A stretch of 22,103 nucleotides of DNA from Chara braunii (Eukaryota > Streptophyta > Charophyceae > Charales > Characeae): the NCBI GenBank assembly GCA_003427395.1, contig BFEA01000003.1, forward strand, positions 5,134,285 through 5,156,387. Reading direction: 5' to 3'. Within the stretch, counting starts at the first letter, position 1. Each line of letters starts with the position of its first letter. Positions 1 through 7,411 of the stretch are shown here, piece after piece. The notes beneath the pieces were generated by a model. That model ran no database searches. It saw only the letters and a program-made list of their open reading frames with translations, and was not told the DNA's origin. A program made the position numbers and the translations under genes.

Positions 1-30
<30 letters not shown>
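1..30. repeat. poly(A) tract at window edge
   Basis: Thirty consecutive A at the left edge. It could be the 3' tail of a plus-strand retroposon lying outside the window, or a simple homopolymer; nothing inside the window decides this. Confidence 0.8.
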
Positions 31-34
<4 letters not shown>

Positions 35-775
35 ACCCAACTTGATCCAAGCCCGTTCGCATTAGTTACACAGTGATGAGGTTGTTTGGTGTTCTCTGTC
101 TGGTGAGAGACTGGACCTGGCTCCACTACTCAACAACATTCGCAACGTATCTTGCCGTGATACGTTCAGAGTGTTTGGGGGCGTTTTCTTCCCCCGGAGT
201 GCCCAAAGAAAACAGATGAACTGCCCGCAGGGGCTGGCGACGCCATCCATTTTGCCCCAGTGGCACTGCTCATTCGAAGAACCTGGATTGTTGCTCACGT
301 GCACTTGCGTCGAGTAGAATCCAGGTACACCGAGTCATGGATGAATCCAATGTCTTCCAGCTGGGGCGGGTTGAAATGTCCCTCGTGGGCCTTCACTTTC
401 ATCCCAGCTCACTTTACCTATTGGTTAAGTTATCCACCTGTACTTGGCCCAGGTATTGGCCGTGGAAGAAAATAGAGTAGAAACGTTTCTAGTCAGATGA
501 ATTTGGGCGCTCCTGTAGTGGCCCGTACGTTTCCTGAAAGTGTGGCTTGTTAACGGACACGACTTGAAAGTACTGGTGGTTTAAGTGATCACCTCTTTCG
601 TGGCAGGTCATAGGTCGGATTTCCAGTGAGTTGATCTTGGAGTTGCGCATAGATACTCCAATTTCCTGTCAAAAAAGTTTGTAATCCTTAAGGATGCAGA
701 ATAGAAGTTAAAAAATTGCCCCATCTTATATGTTGTCCTCTGGCTTCTGGAATAGCTATATGAACTAAATGTCCA
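31..775. other. intergenic DNA, no gene recognised
   Basis: Only short overlapping open frames on both strands (under 82 codons). None has a recognisable motif or a reading frame clearly better than its shadows. The stretch ends at the left target-site duplication of the LINE insertion that follows. Confidence 0.5.
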
Positions 776-792
776 GACCAAGCCAATGAACT
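776..792. repeat. left 17-bp target-site duplication of LINE insertion
   Basis: GACCAAGCCAATGAACT is present here and again, without a mismatch, at 2902-2918. It lies 3 bases outside the poly(T) that ends the inserted LINE. This length is typical for target-primed reverse transcription. Confidence 0.85.
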
Positions 793-795
793 CTC

Positions 796-812
796 TTTTT
801 TTTTTTTTTTTT
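796..812 (-). repeat. poly(A) tail of LINE (T run on + strand)
   Basis: Seventeen T in a row, immediately inside the left target-site duplication (separated by CTC). This marks the 3' end of the minus-strand LINE. Confidence 0.8.
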
Positions 813-1145
813 GTGAAAACACGCCTCCATCAGTGCTAGTGGTGCTGATAAGAGCAGACACCGCTAGCACCTGGGGGGAGCTTCATCTATTGGTGGGGAG
901 CAACACCTGCTGGAAAACGGGTCGAGCGTCCCTTACATGGACAGAATTGGAACTGCATCAGAAAAAGAAGTGCAGGCATATCCCTGCCAGCATTGATTAC
1001 CCTGGGATCCAGGGGATTGACTGAGCAGGATTTTGGGAGGGGGGGGAACCTCTTCACCCTGAACCTGGCGCCAGATATCTGCTATCACACCCTGGTTCCT
1101 CCCACCCCTTGCCATTGAGATACCCCTTCTATTGACACTTCAGGC
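813..1145 (-). other. LINE 3' untranslated region
   Basis: Lies between the ORF2 stop (1146-1148) and the tail. Bases 884-901 are identical to 18080-18097, and the similarity continues through ACCTGCTGGAAA, next to another T run. This ties both sites to the 3' end of one LINE family. No coding frame is supported. Confidence 0.55.
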
Positions 1146-1866
1146 CTACTCACACCACCCCATACCATCGGCCCTCTGATGGGGGGGAAAGGGGGCAGGA
1201 AAGTCCGAGGGAGGCCGCAACGGAATTCTTGGATCCACCGTTGCCCAATCTCTGAAACAGATATGATAATCTCTCTTGATCGTCCCTGGATTACCATCAT
1301 CGATGCCTTCGTTACCTTCCTGGGAGCAGCCACCGTCCCACTTGATGAAGGCAATCCTTCCTCCGTTCTCCGAGTCGCTGCCCAGCGAGTCCCCTGAAAA
1401 TTGTTGGATTTTTTGTTTTATGTCTTTTTGTGTCTGGAATAGGTCCAGCTGACTTTTAACTTTCTGTCATTGTGCCCTAAGATCCTGGTGTACATATTGT
1501 TTGACCATGTCCGTCATTTCCTCCCCGGCTATGCGGACCCCTTCCATGGCATGTATGCAGCGTTTCGTCCAGATGGCCCACAGGACGGCTCTCCTCCCTA
1601 TCTTAAACATGTTATTCTCGAAGGAACTATCTGAGGGGGAGGTCCATGTTTCGCATAGAATCGCCCTCCAGTCCCATGGCCAGGTAGAGCCCGTGCCCAG
1701 CAGGTTCCAGATTATGTCCCACCATCGCCATGTGAGGACAGCCCCCGGACACTGCAAGAATATGTGTTCAATTGTTTTCGGGATCTTGCGAGGGGGGAAC
1801 GCTGTGTGACACAACTTTCACACATGACCTTCCCTGTTGTTCCCTGGCGCTGGAACAGATTGTCCG
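1146..1866 (-). pseudogene. LINE ORF2 C-terminus, zinc-binding RT domain (broken)
   Basis: This is the C-terminal end of a LINE reverse-transcriptase polyprotein. Reading down the minus strand: a CESC pair near 1815-1830, then after a frame change TIEHIFLQCP (the E-H-C part of the zf-RVT zinc-binding domain), TWRWW, and AVLWAIWTKRC, which matches the W-x-I-W-x-x-R signature common in plant LINEs. After an in-frame TGA at 1467-1469 the same frame goes on: SQLDLF, a basic stretch, DYHICFRDW, and DPRIPLRPPSDFP, ending at TAG 1146-1148. A diverged second copy at 17042-18050 keeps the same order, so this end belongs to the family and is not chance. One stop and one frameshift make it non-functional. 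Confidence 0.75.
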
Positions 1867-1869
1867 GCT

Positions 1870-2901
1870 GGCCCCACAAGCACCACAAACGGTTGACCCC
1901 CTGACTTGGCTAGAAGACCGTTTCTGGTTTATCCCATGGCGCTCCTACGCCGACCAGACCACGAGCTGGGGTGCAGCCCGTGGCGACCTGGCCAAGGATG
2001 ATTTCTAGATCCGATGCTTGCGAGCTTGGCACCAGCTCTCGCTCCCAGATAAACCCGGACCAACCAGGTGGGAGGAGGTGGCTAGACAACCCCTGTATGG
2101 GAACAGAAATATCACGGACCGGAATGGAATGATATTCTGCAGTTTGGACTCCCCTTGGAGCAGTTGGGTTAAGAAAGGCAGACTTAGAGTTAAAGATATC
2201 TGGGATTCAGAAAACAAGGACTGGAAAACGACGCCACATATGAGGACGTCATTGGAACACTTTCACAACAGAGAAAGGAATCTGGACCAGCTGATCTTCG
2301 CAATTCCCCTGGATTGGGTGCGGATTATGCGCAAGGGACCAAGGCTAGTAGAAGGGGATTGGGTTGCTGCTCTAGGAGACCCGGAGAGTGTAGGGAGTGT
2401 CGTAGAGGTACGCACAGATGAAACATTGGTAAACCTCTTCTATACGGAACTGGCAATGTTCTAACCAGATACACCCCGGACATGACGAGATGGTGGCGGA
2501 ACGCTGATCTGCACAAGATCCGGGTGTTTAAAAGTAAGGAAGATTGGATAGCATACCAGTCGCAGACCCGCCTTGTAGACCTCCCCTTTGACCCTGAAGA
2601 ATGACACTGGCCCCCTGCGCGCAGAACCCGGGTGACTAAAAATGTAATGCTTCCGTGCCTGACTGTCAAGACCACGTCCGGTTACTGTGCCCCAGAGTAA
2701 ACTTGAAAGACATTGTCAAGACCCGTTGGAGGTCTCATTTGAACGTGGGGGTCGACGCGATCCGCCCCATTCGGTGGTTCACCCTCACGCGAGCTAGGCC
2801 TGCAAAGCTGGCCTCCTTACAATGGCAGATAGAACACCGCTGCCTCCCCACCAATGACTGACCGATAGATCGCATATACCTGGAACAGAGAGGTCTGGCG
2901 C
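1870..2901 (+). pseudogene. LINE ORF2 upstream segment, inverted (broken)
   Basis: Plus-strand frames make up the region just upstream of the zf-RVT end of ORF2. FWFIPW and ARGDLAKDDF near 1920-2008 correspond to the post-RT connection. An open stretch 2018-2464 follows with RAWHQLSLPDKP, PLYGNRNIT and RLRVKDIWDSENKDW, a W/G-rich pattern usual for this part of plant LINEs. Then 2655-2861 gives RWRSHLNVG, IRWFTLTRARPAKL and LQWQIEHRCLPTND, the W-x-x-x-H-x-x-L-P-T start of the zinc-binding domain, and finally DRIYLEQRG. Several stops and frameshifts separate these blocks. Its orientation is opposite to the rest of the same insertion. Confidence 0.7.
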
Positions 2902-2918
2902 GACCAAGCCAATGAACT
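2902..2918. repeat. right 17-bp target-site duplication of LINE insertion
   Basis: Exact copy of 776-792. It closes the insertion; the pre-insertion site would read straight from 775 through one copy into 2919. Confidence 0.85.
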
Positions 2919-3490
2919 AATTCCAAGAAGACCAGATGAATGTATGTTAGCACACGCGCATTGTTGCTACCTTTCGCAGGCAAACTCGAAACATCAACAT
3001 GAATCATTCCTGAATCCCGATCCTTCAGGTGCACAGCACTACCGGACCAAAAAGGCTGGCGGAGCCAGTCAAAAGCAAGGGGGGGGGGGGGAAGTTGCGC
3101 TGACACTACGACAAAGCTTGGCGCGCAGTTATTTTTCCGCCTCAGAGGTTTGCAGCTGGGACGACGCTGGTCGGAGTTGGGGTGAGTTTTGTTGCCCTGT
3201 AACCCAGCAGGGTGGGGGTGTGAGGCCTAGAATAACTCAGCAGGGAATAGTGTGTTGGAAAGTGTTAGAAGGGCTTGTTAGGGATCCTGAGGGTTCTGAG
3301 CATTCCTATGACCTCTGTGGCAGCCTATTGCATGAGTAGTTCCTTAATAGGTCATTAGATATTCACGATCTTCCTCGTGCTTTTTGAATCATATCGTGTT
3401 CACAGACTGTTCTTACCCGAAGTCGAGCATTGGCTCCGATATCTCAAATGATCTCAAATGTTCTCAATGATCTTAAACCACCAGTACCTT
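2919..3490. other. intergenic DNA, no gene recognised
   Basis: An open frame at 2944-3339 (+) has no recognisable motif and runs through a 12-G tract near 3079-3090. A small hairpin (CTGGC-GGA-GCCAG) sits near 3056. Short direct repeats of the type ATCTCAAATG occur around 3440-3465. Nothing here is supported as a gene. Confidence 0.45.
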
Positions 3491-3673
3491 CCCCAGTGTT
3501 GGGAAAATACGAGATGCTGGCCAGTACCCGAAGTTTTCGGGGGTCGGACTGAGGGTCGGCAATGTCCCAAAAGTCGTATTTTTTTTTTGCCCGTGCACGA
3601 AAGGTGAAGGAAAAAAAACGGACCTTTGTACTGCAATGATGTCGTGCAGGGATGTCTAGGAGACCCTGTATAC
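3491..3673. repeat. 183-bp direct repeat, copy 1 (assembly artefact)
   Basis: Identical over 183 bp to 3931-4113 (offset exactly 440). It ends precisely where the first Nextera junction adapter begins, so the duplication is most likely made by the assembler and is not genomic. Confidence 0.85.
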
Positions 3674-3711
3674 CTGTCTCTTATACACATCTAGATGTGT
3701 ATAAGAGACAG
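3674..3711. other. Nextera mate-pair junction adapter (contamination)
   Basis: A 38-bp perfect palindrome made of two 19-bp transposase mosaic ends back to back; the right half reads AGATGTGTATAAGAGACAG. This is the circularisation junction of Nextera mate-pair libraries and not natural sequence. Translated, it gives the familiar contaminant peptides MCIRDS and YTHLDVYKRQ. Confidence 0.97.
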
Positions 3712-3892
3712 GACTCTGACAATCTGAATCCGTGATATGCTCGAGTTGTGTTCCCTCAGAGGATTGTAACCCTGATCACACTGGCACTTACGGGAATGTA
3801 TCTTGCCATTTTCATGGCCGAATCCATGTTTCTGTCTTTTTTTTTTTTTTTTTGAGTTTCTGAAATCTGACAACCTGGCCACGGGGCTGAGA
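3712..3892. other. chimeric 181-bp piece between two adapters
   Basis: Bounded on both sides by complete junction adapters, so it is the far end of a mate-pair molecule and not sequence contiguous with its flanks. It contains a T run (about 3838-3853) and no recognisable gene. I see no second copy in this window. Confidence 0.85.
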
Positions 3893-3930
3893 CTGTCTCT
3901 TATACACATCTAGATGTGTATAAGAGACAG
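3893..3930. other. Nextera mate-pair junction adapter, second copy
   Basis: Same 38-bp double mosaic end as at 3674-3711, directly followed by the second copy of the 183-bp repeat. Confidence 0.97.
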
Positions 3931-4113
3931 CCCCAGTGTTGGGAAAATACGAGATGCTGGCCAGTACCCGAAGTTTTCGGGGGTCGGACTGAGGGTCGGC
4001 AATGTCCCAAAAGTCGTATTTTTTTTTTGCCCGTGCACGAAAGGTGAAGGAAAAAAAACGGACCTTTGTACTGCAATGATGTCGTGCAGGGATGTCTAGG
4101 AGACCCTGTATAC
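3931..4113. repeat. 183-bp direct repeat, copy 2 (assembly artefact)
   Basis: Identical to 3491-3673. It begins at the first base after the second adapter and runs on into the downstream sequence, so the genome probably has a single copy linking 3490 to 4114. Confidence 0.85.
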
Positions 4114-4159
4114 AGTCTTGCATGCATCTTACAGCAAAGACGGTCATGTTCTCAAATTT

Positions 4160-4160
<1 letters not shown>

Positions 4161-4196
<36 letters not shown>

Positions 4197-4341
4197 GATA
4201 CCCCCCCAAAGGGGCGGGGGGAAATTTGTTTTTTTTTTTTTTTTTTTTTTTTTAATAACAAAAAAGGAGGGGGCAAGGGGGGGCAAAAAGTGGGGGGAAG
4301 CAAAAAAAAAGAACAAAAAAAAAAGAGTTTTATTTTTTTTG

Positions 4342-4374
<33 letters not shown>
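4161..4374. repeat. homopolymer-rich low-complexity patch
   Basis: Runs of 35 T (4161-4195), 25 T (4229-4253) and 29 A (4346-4374), joined by G-, C- and A-runs. Open frames through it give only Phe, Lys and Gly runs. The patch is close to the adapter chimera, so its sequence and length should be treated as unreliable. Confidence 0.8.
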
Positions 4375-4377
<3 letters not shown>

Positions 4378-6672
4378 TGGGAGGTGGTGGTGGTGGAAGG
4401 TACCTCTTTTTATCCTTTGCTGGAAATTGGGTGAAGCAGCCCACATAAATTTACTCACACACGCGTCCTTCCATTATCATATTGAGGGTTCTTGAGACAA
4501 TGGCACCGTTCCACTATACTCTACATGCATTTGGACAGTTTTTAGACCCCATACATTAAAATTTTTTGGACTCGTTCAAATGTACCAGGTCAAGAAAGTG
4601 TTCAAATGCATGCAGAGTCTTTAGTGTAGTGAGGCCCAATGTCATCGGTTGCTCCTAGGTAGTAGGAAGAATTTACACATGCTACACACCTATTATATTA
4701 CGGTAATATTGTTCATGCTATATGTCCCCGTTGCGTTGTCACTGCACTCGCACTTCACTTTACCAAGGGCTGACTCCACTTGTATGCGCTATGAGTATTT
4801 ACACGAGGATGGATGGAAGGTGGACTCATCTCCTTGGGGCAATCATGGCTGACCGCTCCCAGCGATCAATGTGTGCCTAGTAACTAGCCTCTACAACACC
4901 CTGGACCTCCTTTAAAAAAAAAAAAAAAAAAAGGAAAAAAAAAAAGGTGATGAGACTAACTCTGTATTTCTGTCAGGGTGAGAAGGTGGGGTGGGAAGGG
5001 GTATGTGTGGCGTACCAGCTTCTGTACCTAAACGATCTTATGAAGCCCTGAATTCGCTAGTTGTGCTAACGGGCCTTAGAGGCATTCTTTTTGGTTGATG
5101 AATGGTATCTGGAATCAAGGGTCATCAACACCTTTTTTTTTCCGTCTTTCTTTCTTCGTACTTTTTTTTTGCACAATTCCTTTCCAACGATCCAGGAACT
5201 TACGTAGGAATTACGAGCGCCTTAGCAAGCGCGCTAGGAATTTTGTTCGACGGTTGGGATTCCGGAATTTGTGGCCACTGTTGGTGTGAATACCCTTACA
5301 AGGGTATCCGCCCTGTTTTTTTTTTGCAAGCGACAGAAAAAGAAGTTTGGTTTGAAGTTTGGATATACCGCGTGAGTCGCGGTTGTGTCCGTGATTTACG
5401 TTGACTGGATGGCTGACTAGTTAAAAAAGTGTGTGAGCGCGCGGACTTGAGGTGCGCGTGATTTTTTTTTTTGTTAATGATTGAAGAGTCAGCGTGATCG
5501 CCGACCCAATTTTATTTCTGATTAAACTAGAATTAAAAAGATTATGACTCTGGATTGGTGCACTTGCTTGTGAGTAATGTATACATACAGAGGACGACAT
5601 CGATGACAAGGCGACACTAGGTAATAATCAGAGTATGCAAAGGCTGAGAGTGCGGCCTTGGAACATTTTAGTAGGCTGCGCATTTGCGAGACACCCGTTT
5701 ATATAGATGTCCGCTAATAGTAGGCTCAGACTGAGGCCTAGCACTATTGGTTACGGTGTTGGATTTTCAAAGGGAGGATTCCGAGATCAAGGCGGCAGGC
5801 GACGACACAGGAGTATTGGAGCGGTGAAAGGAAAACCGACGGGTTGAGGGTCCGGCGGGGCTATCCCCTTTGGTTTTGTCATCGGCGACGTCAGAACGGT
5901 GCTAACTTTTCTTTTTCCTTATTCGTCATGTTTTGACGATTAAGTTTCTAAATACTTTTATTATTTTCATGCTCCGGCGCCCTTTTTGACTTGGATGCAA
6001 CACCGGATTTTGCGGTTGCCACGACAGTCGAGGGCCTTGAGTATGCGCCTCTTTTGACGGGCCCGTTCGGAGTCAGCGTGTTTGGGATGCTGGCAAGACT
6101 CCTGTGCCCTGCTCGTTTTGGAACGCGGACTGGGGAATTCAAGGTGCATGCAAGCCAGTGGGTGATTAGCTCACGAGGGCGAAGAAAACCTGGGTGGCGG
6201 GGACCCTTTTTGTGGGTACGTCATCCAGCAATTGTCGGCAACCATAAGAAGTGTAAGTGTGAACACACGGTTGAGCCATAATATGGTGATTTATACCTGA
6301 GCATGGGATGGTAAGTTGTCCTATGGGTGTTCAAGCGCTACCTATAAGATTAGTATCAGGGGACCTTTTCGCCAAGGCTCACACTATAGTTGCGGCAGGA
6401 TAGAATCCTCAATCTCGTGGCCTAATGTAGAAGTATGTGTGTGAGACTGTTGTAGGGTGGGGCCTAGTCCAACTGACACTTATGTGGGTTGTCGGAGCGT
6501 AGACCCGGGTTCGAAAGGTCATAGAAGTTAGAGGGCTAACTCTACATTGTTTAAGGTCGTTTAGGTCTAAGAGAGGTAGCCGCGGTTCCGAGCTTTGTCC
6601 TTCGAGACATCCGTTAAAATTGGAATGATACAAAGAAGATTAGCATAGGCTCCTGCGCGAGGGCGACACATC
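4375..6672. other. intergenic DNA, no gene recognised
   Basis: A 19-A plus 11-A tract lies at 4914-4945 and may be a retroposon tail. Open frames at 4649-4852 (+), 5102-5404 (+) and 5991-6281 (+, opposed by minus-strand frames of similar length) have no motif I recognise. An exon cannot be excluded, but none is supported. Confidence 0.4.
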
Positions 6673-6684
6673 AAAATCAAAGGA
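6673..6684. repeat. 12-bp target-site duplication, left copy
   Basis: AAAATCAAAGGA here equals 7400-7411, right after the poly(A) of the LINE fragment. The first four A are ambiguous because they merge with the tail, leaving at least 8 informative bases. Confidence 0.6.
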
Positions 6685-7403
6685 GTCGTGTGGACAAATG
6701 ACTTCATCTTGCATGGGAAGCTCCCAATCAGTGGAATTATGGTATCTGGTGGTAATTACCTAACTCTCTGTTGCGGAGGAATTATTATGGAAGCAATCTG
6801 GTCAGCCCGTAACAATTGTATATTTCGGAAGGAAGTGGTAAACTTCAATTAAACCAGATGCAATTTGGTCAGCCCGTAACAATTGTATATTTCGGAAGGA
6901 AGTGGTAAACTTCAATTAAACCAGAAATCAGATTGAATCAAACATTAGGCTGGCTATATAATACGCAGCTTGGAGAAGGGAGGATCGTCTTTGGTTTAAT
7001 GAGACTTAGGTTAACGGAAACTTCACGAAGATCTCGGCAGAAGGAAACCTAGTAATTGCCCCCTTGTTGTTTGAATAAATTTGTTGTGTTGTAGTAGCAA
7101 GAGATAAGCAAGGTATGAAATGTAGGTTTTTGAAAGGCAAAGTAGCATGCTTGATATACATATCGGAGGAAATTTTGAAAAATACCTTTTCTCTTTCTCC
7201 CTTTTGAATTCCTGAGCTTTAAGGTTTATTTTGGAAGGATTGTTTATCGACAAGGAAATGAAGGGACGCAGGACCCGGTTTCCAGCACAAGCCTTATCTG
7301 GGTAATGGCCCCAGTCTCCGGGTTGTTTGTTGAGAAATTTCCGGCCTTTATTTCCATATTTAAAATACATGATATATTTCTTTCAAAAAAAAAAAAAAAA
7401 AAA
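6685..7403 (+). mobile_element. short 5'-truncated LINE fragment with poly(A)
   Basis: A plus-strand non-LTR retrotransposon remnant of about 720 bp. It starts at the end of a short duplication, keeps a 55-codon open stretch (6685-6852) with LHGKLPIS and EAIWSARNNCIFRK, and ends in 19 A (7385-7403). The W-S-A-R-N-N-x-I-F block is the usual C-terminal signature of plant LINE ORF2, and H-G-x-L-P fits the start of its zinc-binding domain. The material between these two blocks is largely missing, so the copy has decayed. It differs from the family at 793-2901, which has WAIWTKRC at the same place. Confidence 0.6.
6793..6926 (+). repeat. 67-bp tandem duplication inside LINE fragment
   Basis: Two head-to-tail copies, 6793-6859 and 6860-6926, with one C/T difference (6798 versus 6865) plus the last base. 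The duplicated piece covers the W-S-A-R-N-N-x-I-F codons and the following TAA. Confidence 0.85.
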
Positions 7404-7411
7404 TCAAAGGA
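7400..7411. repeat. 12-bp target-site duplication, right copy
   Basis: Matches 6673-6684 and directly follows the LINE poly(A) run. Confidence 0.6.

Larger units (their letters stand above)
793..2901 (-). mobile_element. LINE insertion, 5'-truncated and twin-primed (internally inverted)
   Basis: A non-LTR retrotransposon fragment of about 2.1 kb flanked by a perfect 17-bp duplication. Its poly(A) tail is on the minus strand (T run 796-812). From there, the minus strand carries the end of ORF2 (about 1866 down to 1146). The rest (about 1870-2901) carries the preceding ORF2 region on the plus strand. The plus piece ends at its right boundary with residues of the RIYLEQRG type, just where the minus piece begins with similar residues (NLFQRQG). 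The two halves are therefore adjacent parts of one ORF2 in opposite orientation, as produced when two primers copy one LINE RNA. Both halves have frame breaks, so the copy is dead. Confidence 0.75.

Noticed and set aside
3812-4444. 210-codon minus-strand open frame
   Set aside because: Made of homopolymer runs and Nextera adapter translation; an artefact.
5789-5803. AAGGCGGCAGGCGA shared with 9822-9835
   Set aside because: Fourteen bases without any flanking similarity; not enough to claim a dispersed repeat.
5991-6281. 96-codon plus-strand open frame, with minus-strand frames over the same bases
   Set aside because: Both strands look equally protein-like and no motif was identified.
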